Source: Chrysomallon squamiferum (Eukaryota > Mollusca > Gastropoda > Neomphalida > Peltospiridae). From it: a stretch of 64,000 nt of DNA. The notes beneath the pieces are model-generated. The model had not been told where the DNA came from. It saw nothing but the letters and a program-made list of their open reading frames with translations, and ran no database searches. The position numbers were made by a program, and so were the translations under genes. Of the stretch, positions 51,859 through 63,365 are shown piece after piece (position 1 is the first letter of the stretch; each line of letters begins with the position of its first letter). The stretch is from assembly GCA_012295275.1 (NCBI GenBank), contig CM022678.1:14084759-14148758 (forward strand). The letters run 5' to 3'.

Positions 51859-53436
51859 GATGGATGGATAGATGGATCGGTATTAATTATGTTTTGTACA
51901 TCCAGACAAAACAGATCTTACAGTCATAAACATTGACCAAAATATGAGAGACCAGTTTCACCAATAGAAGTGCAAGTAATTAGTCATATATATGTGTGTG
52001 TGATTATGTGTTGCGTGCAAGCGAGTATTTGTATATGAATCATGACAATTATTATATTTGTTATTGCTTATTTTTTGTACAGTTTATTATTATTGTTTTA
52101 ACTATAATCCTTATCACCGTTTGAATCTAGGAATACACTCACCAACTGTAATGCCAGCCATGGTGTTGGCGATGCCGTTAGCCGACGTACCAATTCCTAA
52201 GGCAAAAGGATACATCTTTTCTCCCGACAGCTCGTAGACTCCTACGGGAAATATTGATATAAGAATTCCTAAACCCAATCCAAAAGTCACACAGAAAACT
52301 AACATCAAAGAAAATCCACTGATATAGACCAAGGTAAATACTGACGTTGAGCCGAAGATAACGGCGATTGAGAAGATATGTACGGTGTGAAGGCGGGGGA
52401 TCATTTTAATGAAGCCAGTAAGAAAACGGGTTGACGTATTAGACGCGTTCAAAGCCAGTAATAGATTTATTCCATTGCCTAGGGACAGGCCTTTACCTTC
52501 GCCGAAATCCACCAAGGTGAATGTCACACCATTGAGAGAACCAAATGCGATCATTGAAGCAAGGATGTATGTACAGTATAGAGGTTTTAACAACATCCGC
52601 CACGACGACTTCTTCTGTTTCACAGCATTTTCCTTTTTGCCAGACTTGTGCGCTGACGATATGACCGGTGACGTCACAAGCAGGCTGCCGACAAGGACAT
52701 TGAGATAAAGGCAGCACAGAATCAACATGGCTCCTTTCCAGCTGAAGATCTCAACAAGGTGTGCGAAAAGTTTGGGTAGAACCAAGGACCCAACTCCTCC
52801 AAAAGTCATTAACGTTGTTATAGCTAGACTAGACCTCGAGTGAAAGTTTGAGGCAACTGCAGCCAAAAGAGGTACAAATCCCATACAACTTCCAAAACCT
52901 AATGAAAAAAATAATAATAATAATAATAAAAAAAAAAAATTTAAAAAAAAAAAAAAAAATTAATAATAATAAATAAATTAAATAAAGGACAAAAAATAAA
53001 ATATTAATGTCTTTGTGGTCATTAACATCATTTTCTTCGCCATCATTATTTGTCATCCTCAGTATTATTATTGTTATTATGTTTTTTATAGAAAAGAGTA
53101 AAAATAATAATAAAAAAACAAACAAAAAACAACAAGAAAAAAGTGCCCAAAATGTGTGTGTGTGTGTGAAGATCTGTGTGTCAATGTTATTTTTACAGAT
53201 ATGTCAAAACCAACATAGTGATGGACAGATGCAGAAACAGACAGTTAAACAGATGAAGTATATTATTTGGCTATGCCACCTTTTGTATTTTAGATGATTA
53301 TGGATAAAATATATATAAAAGTATTGTCGTTCACTAAACTGTATTCTATATACAATGTAATCTATAGGTACAGTGGTACCTGTTTTCAGCGGTCTCTTTA
53401 GCTATTTGCCTTTGAGTCTATATTTATATTTTTTAT

Positions 53437-53513
<77 letters not shown>

Positions 53514-56471
53514 ATTCAGTTAGTAGTTAGTACTTTTAGTCCTCTGATGAGCAGTCTGTTTTTTTCACCATCCTATTTCTCTTGACTTTTAACAAGAACT
53601 GAGAAGTTATTTATTTTTTATTCAGAAACTTGGGAAATAAAGTTTTACTTTTTATGTTTTCATTTTCAGCTTTTCTTTTTTTCTATATTTAAAAAAAAAT
53701 TATACTAAAGTGGTCGTTTACAAATCACAGCTAATCGTAACTGAACAATGATAGAAGGCAGCTGTCGTAGAAATTTTAATTATAATTCTAAATGCGTTAT
53801 TTTTTTTTATATATATATAACTCAGTTTCTCTTGTTTTACGCTGTTTTGAAATTTTGTTTATTCATTATATATAACTTCAGTGTATGGTGCATTTATAGC
53901 TTGCTTTTTTATTTATTTTTTTATTTTTTAATTTTTTTAGATAACAGTATGAGTTAAAGAATGCATAAAATATATCATTTTTTGAAATGATATGTATCTT
54001 CAAGAACACTGAAATAATTTTGCACACACACACACCCACACACACACACACACACAAACACAGACAGAGACATACATACCTACACACGTATATATATATG
54101 AATTTAACAGAAACTGAATCAAAAGTTACATTAAAAAAATAGTAGACTCAATGCAAATATTTACCTGTTACAACTCCAATGCTGATGATAACGTAGTAGG
54201 GTCCCGTTGCAAACCACGAAGCGAACAGACCCAATGAAGCGAGAAGACTTCCAAAGAACAGAGTTCCACGAACTCCGATAGCCTTTGAGATAAATCCGAC
54301 CAGAATTCCTGAAACACCCACAGAAATGGATATTTATTGTGGAGAGCAATAGTTCTTTTTCTTTCTTTCTTTTTTTCTTAATACATGGACGACTTTAGAA
54401 CGGAAGTTACTAACTGATGTTCGATTTAAATAAATAATTCGGACAAAAAATATCAAGTAGTGCGTAAATCATTAATACACTTTTTACAAAATTAACCTCT
54501 GTATGTTTACACAAAAGGCATCTTTGAGCAGTTCTCTGATGAAACATACCAAAAATTGCCAGTACCACAATATTATAATATCTGTCTGTCTGTCAGTCTC
54601 TATGTATGTATGTATGTATGTTTCTATGCATATATAGGTATGTAGGAATGTATATGAGTTTTTGTGTTTTTGTATGTACGTATATACGCCTCCTTCTCTC
54701 TATGTCATTCTCTCTATATAAAAACTTCTTTCTCTGTACCTCATACGAAAGAAAATACATACATACAACGAGAAAAGTGTCGTACGCACACAACACACAC
54801 ACACAAACGCACGGCTGCAGAGGAGGAGTGGCATCTGATCGCCAACAGACTATAGCTCCGACTAATCATCAGAAACGTTTGAAATGCTAATACAGTGTAA
54901 ACTGCATTCAGTATGTATGGCTGTCTATGGTAAATGCTAATACAGTGTAAACTGCATTCAGTATGTATGACTGTCTATGGTAAATGCTAATACAGTGTAA
55001 ACTGCATTCAGTATGTATGACTGTCTATGGTAAATGCTAATACAGTGTAATCTACATTCAGTAATCTATATTCCGTGGTAGAAAATACAGTTCTGTATGA
55101 CACAAACTGAGAGGCGTGGAGAACACAATTTACAACCACACATCGGCCCCTTGACACTTAGAACGACATGGATCCGTGTTTTAGACGGCATCCACTGGAT
55201 TTGGCTGATATTAACAACGTTCTCCAGACAGCTGTAACAGTGGCTGTGTGGAGAACACAGATAAATAATTCGTTCTGCGAAATGAAAGAGATTTATTCTC
55301 ACGAAGTGTCAGCCGTCAACTTCTCTTTATTCCGTATCACGAACTGTATGATGACCTCATGACAAAAAAACATCAATTTATATCTGTACTGTATATTTAT
55401 AAAACAGTTATTGTCAGTATTTTTCTTTATACTAAAAACTTTAACTGAATCAAATAATCTCTCATTTTCATGAACTGATTATTCCTTTCTTTTCTTTTTT
55501 TTTTTTCTTTCTTTCTTTCTTTTTATTTAAAGGGAGATAAATACCAAATCCGTATCAGTCTGAAGGTAGGAAAATGTTTTTGATTTCACAAAGTAATGAA
55601 ATGTATTTTATTATATATTATATTCTTTTATTTTATTTTATTTTATGTTCATTCCTTTTATAGACCTTTTTATTCAAAGCGTATTTAATAATTTTAAATT
55701 AATAAAAATTAAACAGAAACTGCATTATTAATGTTAAACTTTTTTATTGTTGTTATCGTTATTGTTACAGATGCTGTTATTATTTTTATTGTTGTTGAAA
55801 ATAAAGTGTTGTTACCGAATTCTACGATATGCTGTTTGTAAAGCATACGAAATATTACACGAAAATAATACTAACCTCCACCATACAAAAGACCGACACA
55901 TATTGCTTGAACCAACGACACCTGAGTTCTACTGGCGTTGTAGTAGCTGATGAGTTCCACGTAAAGAACTCCGAGTGAGAAGGGAAAACCCAGAACAACA
56001 AAGGCGTTGTAGCACCCAGCTATTAGAACAATCCACTGACAAACTGACGGCTGATTCCTATATAATAATAATAACAACAACAACAACAACAATAATAATA
56101 ATAATGATGATGATGATTATGATGATGATGGTAATAATAATGATAATAATTATGATTATGATGATGATGGTAATGATAGTAATGATAATGATAATGTGGA
56201 TGGTGATAATAATGATACATGATCAGCCATATTGTTTAACATAAACAAACTTTATAAAATTATTATACATTTTGTATTAAAAATACCGACCTACAGACTT
56301 TCTATCTAACCTCTATATGAAGTGGATTTCTCATTTTATTGGAAAACCTAAAAAAAAAAATCCGAACTGCTGCTGCTACTAAAACGAATGAATGTTTAAC
56401 GACACCCCAGCACGAAAGACATATCGGCCACTGGGTGTCAAACCAAAGGTCAAATTAAGATTATTTTATAC

Positions 56472-56567
<96 letters not shown>

Positions 56568-57058
56568 TGAAGTCAATTAAAATACAGTGTAAAGAGCTGT
56601 GCAAAAATAAAAGTATCACAGTTTAATTAAATCGAAATGATTCCATCACATTTATTACATCTTTCATAATCTGCTTAAGTTAATGGCATTCAGTCAAAAT
56701 GTGGCGTTCTGTCAGAGTAAGCTGAACGAGCTTTCTTCACGGTAAATAAATGAATCAAATACATATGACCGCTGCAAACTCGACACAAGACTATTTCATC
56801 CTTCCTGCACCGCCTTTAGGAAGACTGGCTTAACAAAATGAAGCTTATTCGCAACCGCACCATTCCAGTCATTTTGTCATGTGGAACCGATATACTGCTG
56901 ATCTGATATTTAAAATCAGTTTAGAGTACATGGCAAATCAAAAGCAGACTTATTCTTTACCCCATATACCGACATGGATACGTATCCAACAAAAAACAAT
57001 ATCTTTTTTGCATAAAAGACACAATTTCGTAGTACTTTCCCACTTTTATAGTAAAACT

Positions 57059-57100
<42 letters not shown>

Positions 57101-57770
57101 TGTTCGAATACTATTCAGAGTCCCAGTTATTTAACTTAGATCCGAGGACACCTGCAAATGTATTTTGGGAGAACCGTGATGCTTGCTATAGCAGTGCCGG
57201 GCCATGACGATTTATGTTTGAGGTGGGGACTGGTGTGATGGATGTGAATAAATATAAATATGTTAAAAAAATAAATATCTATAATTTTTGTCCCTCTGAT
57301 GAGAGAATATCAGCTGTCTAAGGATACTTTTTATGATCCGTAATTTTGAAGAATGTATATTTCTGCATATGTTCATATAATGAAAGTAAACTGTAAGGGA
57401 ATATTTAGTTACTGATAGAATGATGATAGATTTTATGAAACAATTTTCAAAGATTTTTTGCTCACCCAACGACATGTTTTTTCTTTTGGTGATCTAAATC
57501 CACATCTATCTCTATGTGTCCAGCATCATCTTGGCCATTCGTGCACATGTCGGTTACGTCATTAATGGCATCACCTTTACCATCGAAACCTAAATTTTCT
57601 CTTCCTTTCATAACTTCTTGAGAATTTCGTATTTTACGTCTCACTTCGTTGTTAGTCAATTTCGTGATGTGATGAGTATTCTTTTCTTCATTATCTCTCT
57701 GTTTTGAACCGATACTATTATGCAGACCATTACTGTCATTGTTGCCATTAGCAACGTTATGTACTACCAT
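51463..57770 (-). CDS. SLC16/monocarboxylate-transporter-like MFS protein, five coding exons
   Basis: Coding exons (minus strand): 57770-57466, 56057-55876, 54308-54165, 52898-52143, 51659-51463. All junctions have GT/AG ends and compatible phases, giving 527 aa. Residues 1-102 are a polar, probably cytosolic N-terminus. TM1 follows (QWIVLIAGCYNAFVVLGFPF), then GLLYGGG, the TM3-4 region, and VASNFHSRSSLAITTLMTFG, which matches the second SLC16 signature (YF.KRR.LA.G). A charged central loop (HKSGKKENAVKQKKSS) separates the two six-helix halves, as in MFS carriers. The C-terminus is short and acidic. SLC16 members carry monocarboxylates or related solutes across the plasma membrane, some by proton coupling. 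The first SLC16 signature (DGGWGW-like) is altered to SVCQW, so the substrate cannot be inferred. An acceptor-like CGTTTCAG ends 8 bases upstream of the ATG, suggesting a 5' UTR intron. Confidence 0.88.
51817..51856. repeat. (GT)n microsatellite in the last intron of the SLC16-like gene
   Basis: Perfect GT array between coding exons 4 and 5. Confidence 0.95.
53439..53510. repeat. (CT)n microsatellite in an SLC16-like intron
   Basis: Perfect CT array in intron 3. A pogo-like terminus sequence CAGTGGTACC occurs just before it at 53374, after a TA, but no partner end was found. Confidence 0.96.
54882..55065 (+). repeat. 50-bp tandem repeat, ~3.7 copies, in SLC16-like intron 2
   Basis: Unit begins AAATGCTAATACAGTGTAAA and ends GACTGTCTATGGT; copies start at 54882, 54932, 54982 and 55032, the last partial and diverged. 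Confidence 0.96.
56381..56455 (+). mobile_element. Mollusc SINE-like fragment
   Basis: AATGTTTAACGACACC, then ATCGGCCACTGGGTGTCAAA, resembles a SINE-type repeat I recall as very common in gastropod and bivalve sequences. Only about 75 bp are present, ending close to an AT microsatellite. The family assignment rests on memory of the motif. Confidence 0.5.
56484..56565. repeat. (AT)n microsatellite, ~82 bp
   Basis: Perfect AT array in SLC16-like intron 1. Confidence 0.97.
57061..57098. repeat. (CA)n microsatellite
   Basis: Perfect CA array in SLC16-like intron 1. Confidence 0.95.
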
Positions 57771-58015
57771 TTTTGTTTCTGAAACGATACAATAAACTAT
57801 AAGGATCTGAGGTAAAACTGAAATAAGAATGTTTGAGTTAAGATTTTATACGTCTGCATATATCCGCTTCAGCTCCATGCAAATATTAACCGAAAGAAAT
57901 GTCACTTAATTTCCGAACGGATTCCGAGTAAATTAGAAACAAAACGTGATATGTCATTTATCATAGAAAAATATTTAAGTTCTCTTACACAGATCTGTGT
58001 TTATGCATATATTAT

Positions 58016-58530
58016 AACTGTACCTCGTTATCCGGGGCGAAGTGAACTCTCGAAACCTGCATAAAACCGAAATATTATTACTCTGTGTAGTTTTGTTATG
58101 GTAACACAACCAATGTTTAAGAGTAAAGGGATGCATTATAAAGCATTATAATATTTATGAACAATACGTCATGGCTGGTTCCAAAGTATACTAGTCCAGT
58201 GAAGTAGCAAACACTTATTCTCTCTTACTGAAACAGAATAAAAAGCTTTGAACCCATTTTGTAAGCTGTGGTAATCAGTGAAAATAAATCTCAGAAAATA
58301 ATATTAAAATATTATTACAGTATGTTTTATTTAAATATTTAAATATCATTACGCTGTGTTTTATTTTTATTTTGATGTAAAATTTACAGAATAATATTAA
58401 AATAAATACAAAACATACAGAACAACATTAAAATAAATATTAAGTATACAGTAAGATTAATAATAAACGTTGTATAGAAAATATAAAAGGAACTAAAAAT
58501 AGTCGCGAATAGCAAGTTCTCTCATTAGTT
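58016..58530 (+). mobile_element. Pogo-like dispersed repeat, copy 1
   Basis: Starts ACTGTACCTCGTTATCCGGG, similar to pogo/Tigger termini, and ends near AAAAATAGTCGCGAATAGC. The body matches 63366-63810 in blocks such as ATGGCTGGTT, AGTAGCAAACAC and GATTAATAATAAA. The match includes an unusual run of AATATTAAAATAAATA units. Confidence 0.6.
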
Positions 58531-58604
58531 TAAATTATAATATAATTATAAGCCTGGAAATTTTAACCACTTGCTTTATGCAGTGATCTTATTTATTTAT
58601 TTAC

Positions 58605-58635
<31 letters not shown>

Positions 58636-59046
58636 TATTATTATTATTATAGTTTTGAAAACTTAATAACGAAAGTACTTCCATATCTACGTTAAAATGA
58701 ATTACCTCCCTCTTTTGACAGTGTCTGTTCTCTAACGTTTTTACATTTCTGTACATTAGTGTTAGACATACTGAATAGAAATACCGTTTAAAATAATTGT
58801 TTTAATTAATTTACAAAAATAAAAACGGCTAAATATCTTTAAACTTAAAAATAAATGGATGCAGGTTTCGTTGCAATATTAGTAGTACAAAATGTATTTA
58901 TTTATTTATTTATTTATTACAAGCAAACATCTAGTTTAGTTAATATATCAATGTTTTTACATTTCTATACAGAATAGAAATACAGTTTACATTATATCAA
59001 TTGTTTTGTCTTTTCAGTTTTACGAGCAACAGATAAATGAAACTGT

Positions 59047-59048
<2 letters not shown>

Positions 59049-59105
<57 letters not shown>
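59049..59105. repeat. (GA)n microsatellite
   Basis: Perfect GA array, ~57 bp. Confidence 0.96.
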
Positions 59106-59108
<3 letters not shown>

Positions 59109-59504
59109 CTTATTATTACAAGCAACAGCAAAAGCGGAAAGTGAAGCGATGATGGACTGGCGCATCAATAAGTCACATAAGGGTGCGATTATACTGAAAA
59201 CAGAATAATGGACGAGATATGATAGAACTAAACAGCCCAACACTTCAAAAGGTTCTTTAATAAACAACCCAGATAATGTAGATACTTATACGTAGTAATA
59301 TATATATATATATATATATATATGCCAGTAATGACGAAATCGCCATTGACGCTGCTTGTGAGGTATTTTATTATTTTCTAACTTTAAAAACCTATTTATA
59401 ATTCTTTATAGCAAATAATTATTGTTTCAGGAAAACATTAATTAATATTAATTCATCAGTAATGAAACACACCTCATATACTGAACAAAAATAAAAGTTT
59501 CTAA

Positions 59505-60061
59505 AATCCTGCTGACAACACACAACAACAACAAGAACAACAGCATGCAACAGCGCCAGTACCCAGCAGCAATACAAGCAATTTAGTATGGATCATCCCA
59601 TCAGCCATTCTGGGTGCACTAGCACTCGGAGGGTTAAGATTTTTGATGTGGAAATACTGTAACCGTGAGACGTATGAGCTAGTGTTGTATTTACTGCACA
59701 CACACACACACACACACACAGATACATAAACACACACGTACATACTACGCACACTTATTCTCACAGAAATATGCACACACGTATATATGTGAGCACAATA
59801 CAGAAGCATACATGCATAAACATATGCATAAACATATATACCTATCAACAGAAACAGAAACAGACATATATTATTATACTTATCTGTAAACACACAAATA
59901 CTAACAAACATTATATATACCTGACATATATGCACATATTCATATTAAAGAAACAGTACTGCTATGAATTAAATGTAAATATCTTCTCAATGTTTATTTT
60001 CAGAATCAAGATACCCGATCCTCCTGAACCCACACCAGTAAAAGAGGGTATATCTCTATGC

Positions 60062-60095
<34 letters not shown>

Positions 60096-60639
60096 GTCTG
60101 TCTATCTATCTAAGTATCTATCTGCTGTGTTGTTTCGGCTTCAAAGAACCGAGGAAGCAGTAATGTTTATTTTCTCATTATCTTTATAATTTTAATTTGT
60201 ATTCCAATAAATTGTACTAAATAAATTCTCTACCGTTTTGGCTGGGTTCCATAAACGCTGTGTTATACAACAACAACAACAACAACAACAACAATAATAA
60301 CAACAACAACAACAGCACCAATAATAATAATACAGGTTTCAAACAGCAAAATTCCAAACAGCAAAAGTTTTCCGAGCAGCAGAAATAGTAATATTTTATC
60401 ATTTTCTTATGTAAAAACAATTTTTTATTAAAACAATTCTATAACAAAAAATCCTGGAGACATCCGTAAATGGTAAATGTTGTATGTGAAAGGTAAATAT
60501 TGTATATGAAATGTAAATGGAATTTGTATTTAGACTTAGGTCCCCTTCTAAGGCTATCACTATATTCTAAATATGGAAAGTTCCGAAATCCGAAACACTT
60601 CCGGTTCAAAACATTTCGAATTAAGACCTCTCATCTTTA

Positions 60640-60671
<32 letters not shown>

Positions 60672-60841
60672 CACAATAATAATAATAATAATAATAATAC
60701 TAATAATCACACAGGTATTTTTCTTTTTCAGCTGAAGTTAAGTGGGTTTATAGTGGGACGTCCGTGTCTTACGAATACACGACGGCGGAGACTGCTATGA
60801 GGGTCAGCCCGTACAAATTGTGGAGACTCAGCCATATATGA
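59505..60841 (+). CDS. Putative 3' end of a single-pass membrane protein (three exons, partial)
   Basis: Three segments join in phase through GT/AG sites: exon A to 59671 (open from 59505, left splice site not identified), exon B 60004-60047, exon C 60732-60841 with a TGA stop. Exon A encodes a glutamine-rich, then Ser/Thr/Pro-rich stalk (TAPVPSSNTSN) and one hydrophobic helix, LVWIIPSAILGALALGGLRF, followed by LMWKYCNRE. The tail reads IKIPDPPEPTPVKEAEVKWV and ends YKLWRLSHI, about 55 residues. This has the form of a type I membrane protein C-terminus. I do not recognise the family. Upstream exons were not found before 59505, and exon B is only 44 nt, so this could also be a remnant. A cadherin-like fragment lies nearby but on the opposite strand. 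Confidence 0.45.
60062..60124. repeat. (TCTG/TCTA)n microsatellite
   Basis: Tetranucleotide array just inside the intron after exon B of the 59505-60841 model. Confidence 0.94.
60267..60331. repeat. (CAA)n/(AAT)n microsatellite
   Basis: CAA array with AAT interruptions directly before the Tigger7-like element. Confidence 0.94.
60333..60640 (+). mobile_element. Tigger7-like MITE, copy 2
   Basis: Begins after TA with CAGGTTTCAAACAGC, contains TTTTCCGAGCAGCAGAAA as in copy 1 at 49249, and ends with GTTCCGAAATCCGAAACACT and TTCCGGTTCAAAACATTTCG, the typical Tigger7-type other end. It sits in the intron between exons B and C of the plus-strand model. Confidence 0.65.
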
Positions 60842-60942
60842 CGTTTTGAGGCTTCGCTTTGCGCTTCCTTCTTTTGCTATTGTTTGTATAATATTTTGCC
60901 GATATCATAATCATAATTAATATTAAGAACTGAAATAACAGT

Positions 60943-60945
<3 letters not shown>

Positions 60946-61027
<82 letters not shown>
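60946..61027. repeat. (CT)n microsatellite, ~82 bp
   Basis: Perfect CT array immediately after the cadherin fragment (on its strand). Confidence 0.97.
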
Positions 61028-61029
<2 letters not shown>

Positions 61030-61034
61030 GTATA

Positions 61035-61378
61035 TTTTACTTCTTAAAATTCCCAATTTGTCGCCACTACACTCAGAGACTTCTGCAGTAAACATAGATT
61101 CTGTAAACCTTGGTCTGTTGTCGTTGATGTTGCGAATGTGCAGGGGAGTTCCGCGGTGTCGTTTTCACCTTTGGAGTTGTGCACTACAATATCAAGCTTG
61201 ACGTTTTTAAATGGAAAGTTGTTCACATGGCAGTCAGGTGCAGTTATTTTACCAGTGTATTTGTCGATGGTGAAGTCGTGAGTATCACCAGCAATGCTGT
61301 ATGTCCAGCTATCACCAGAGATTTTTCATATCTTCATCATACAAAGTAAAAAGATTTTGGAAGTTTAATTCAATCTGC
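61035..61378 (-). pseudogene. Cadherin-repeat fragment, frameshifted
   Basis: Three frames joined in order give LYDEDMK, then SWTYSIAGDTHDFTIDKYTG with KITAPDCHV and VKLDIVVHNSKGENDTA, then LHIRNINDNRPRFTESMF with TAEVSECSGDKLGI. DFTIDxxTGxI, the LDIVVHNSKG strand and the calcium-linker-like NINDNRPRF are standard extracellular cadherin motifs, covering the end of one repeat and the start of the next. Two frameshifts separate the pieces, so this is not an intact exon. No other cadherin repeat was found nearby; the MULE remnant at 61470-61830 is on the same strand. Confidence 0.8.
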
Positions 61379-61469
61379 AATAATAATAATAATAATAATA
61401 ATAATCCATGTTAACAACAAAAACAACAACAGTAATAATATATGTAAGCTTGATCAAATGTCCAAATGT

Positions 61470-61830
61470 CAAGCGTCAAAGTACTGCATAGGAGTTTTCC
61501 TGTTGGGTGATCTCTAAGACGGACAAGGCGCTCATCCAGTTCCCAGTTCTTCTCTTTGGTGGGCTCCCAGGTTGACTAGAACTATTCTTGCACGTTCTGC
61601 AGCCTCGGCTTTCTTTATGTGTGTGACGAGCTCAAACAGGTTGGGATGGGCTTTTCAGATCCAGTTTTTCAACTAGTTTGGCACCCTTCATGATTGTTGT
61701 TGGTCGGAGGTACCACGTTGGCCCACTGGTTCCAGAGTAGAAGCTGAAATCTGTCCTGCATTCTGGGATGTGACACTGGTTGATGTAAATTGTGCAGGCC
61801 CACAGTCTAAGCATTCGTATCAACTAAGTA
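61470..61830 (-). pseudogene. Decayed MULE-type transposase, C-terminal region
   Basis: Across frames, the strand reads QDRFQLLLWNQW, then PPTNNNHEG, then KAHPNLFELVTHIKKAEAAE with RARIVLVNLGA, then NWELDERLVRLRDHPTGKLL. The order RF...WN, TNN..EG, HPNLFELI, basic linker, LxxRLxxLR is that of the C-terminal part of FLYWCH-associated Mutator-like transposases. Several frameshifts and a stop show decay. It differs in sequence from the MULE end at 20520-20790, so it is a different lineage. Confidence 0.68.
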
Positions 61831-62049
61831 CCTCACAATAATCCAGTAATAAGTCACTGCACCAAACTAATTATATTATGTTAAAAGAAAGTAGAACAAA
61901 GAAAACAATAGCCATGAGGATTGTCATGGACGGACGTTATTAGAACAATCAAGGGATGGAGAATGTACAATCTCTCAACAAAACAAACTGTTAACAAGAG
62001 TAATTAAGATGCATGATATGTCATGTAATGTGTAATCTAAATTTTCATT

Positions 62050-62165
62050 TCATTACCGGCCCCGGTTCGTAGTGGTTCGAATCCCGGCACCGACTCCATC
62101 GCAGAGCTGAGGTGTGTACCCATGACAGCGTGCTTGAACCGTAATTGGATAATTTCATTTTAAGA
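62050..62165 (+). mobile_element. tRNA-derived SINE, 5'-truncated
   Basis: GGTTCGAATCC at 62074-62084 is a perfect RNA polymerase III B box. It is followed by CGGCACCGACTCC, GCAGAGCTGAGGTGTGTACCC and GACAGCGTGCTTGAACC with TAATTGGATA, a tail I associate with molluscan SINEs. No convincing A box lies upstream, and no cloverleaf could be drawn, so this is not a tRNA gene. Confidence 0.65.
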
Positions 62166-62197
62166 TAGAACCATTGCACTATACTGTAGAGGTGCAT

Positions 62198-62248
62198 TTT
62201 AACGTATCACTGCCTACAGATCCAGTGTAGATAGAGTGATACGTTAAA
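62198..62248. repeat. Perfect 14-bp hairpin
   Basis: TTTAACGTATCACT (62198-62211) and its exact reverse complement (62235-62248) flank a 23-nt loop. Confidence 0.85.
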
Positions 62249-62338
62249 GTGGGATGTAGACACAATGGGGTGTACCCATGATGATGATGAAAACAACAAC
62301 AACAACAATAATAGTAACAGCAAATAATAATAACAGCA

Positions 62339-62393
<55 letters not shown>
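62339..62393. repeat. (AAT)n microsatellite
   Basis: Perfect AAT array. Confidence 0.95.
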
Positions 62394-62397
<4 letters not shown>

Positions 62398-63365
62398 CAG
62401 TAAAGAAGAAGAAGACGAAGTAGACGAGTTTGTTTTAAAGTTCTGTTTATCAGGAACAGAAGAAAGAAAAGACGTACGTCTACGTCTATCCAGTAGGTAT
62501 CTGATGTGCAGTAGGTGTTGTGTGGTTTGATGAAAATGCTGAAATGTTGGAATCTGCTGTTTTCATAACTGTGTTTTCATAAATATGTTATTGAGCAACC
62601 TAGTTCTTTTCTTCCCCTTCCCTCAATCCCTCTCCTTTAAACGTAAATTCAAACAAGCAATATAAATAACACGAGTTTCTGGTTTGAAGTACTCAGTAAA
62701 ATGACTTGTTAATTAAATAAACAATGACACGAAATAAAACTTTTATTTGTATAACGTGATATATCAGTAGAAGACATCTTCGTGTAAACAGTACAGCTCA
62801 TAATGGACATGTACTTTTATTTGATAATAAGGTATCCAACACACTCAAATTAAATTCTAAACACAGACAAATAAGACTATTTTTCTTTGTTTCTTTCATT
62901 TCTTTCTTTTGGGGAATGCACTTCTTGGGGAAAAGAAATTTCTAAATTACTGTCGTCTGCTTCTTGTGTGTTAAAGAGAGGTTAAGCTGACACATTCGAG
63001 TACATGTTAAACAATATTAATAGTCACTGACATGTACAAAAATTGTTTATTTATTTATTGTTTGTTTGTTTGTTTGTGTGTTTGTTTGTTTATTTATTCA
63101 TTTAAATTTCTTTTCTTTTATTTTGGTTTCTTTGTTTATTATTTGTTGGACAGTCAAAATAGCATGTTGTCATCTTTAAATTCTTCCGTGCTTTAGTTTC
63201 GGAAGGTCGAAATATTTGGTTAATAACTTGGTTAACATATTAAAAATTCAATGCACGAATTAAGGTTTGTTTTGGTAAATACATTAAAGAATTCTTGAGA
63301 AAGCAAATATTTGTTTTAATTAATATACAACAAAGAATGATAAAATATATAAATTTATTTGCTAC

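Larger units (their letters stand above)
57771..59504. other. Upstream flank of the SLC16-like gene, no further gene seen
   Basis: Expected to hold the transporter's 5' UTR and promoter. Contains a dispersed repeat (58016-58530), TTTA/TTA tracts (58589-58651, 58899-58918) and a GA array (59049-59105). No additional exon could be defended. Confidence 0.45.

Noticed and set aside
53374-53383. CAGTGGTACC after a TA, a possible pogo terminus
   Set aside because: Ten bases only, and no matching inverted end within the intron.
55066-55362. Overlapping 64-78 codon frames on both strands in SLC16-like intron 2
   Set aside because: No domain or splice support; the region is the diverged continuation of the 50-bp tandem repeat and ordinary intron.
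59501-59935. 144-codon minus-strand frame
   Set aside because: Its sequence is mostly the reverse of CA repeats and of the plus-strand transmembrane exon; codon pattern and splice sites favour the plus strand.
62074-62084. tRNA gene suggested by a perfect B box
   Set aside because: No A box, no cloverleaf and a SINE-like tail downstream.
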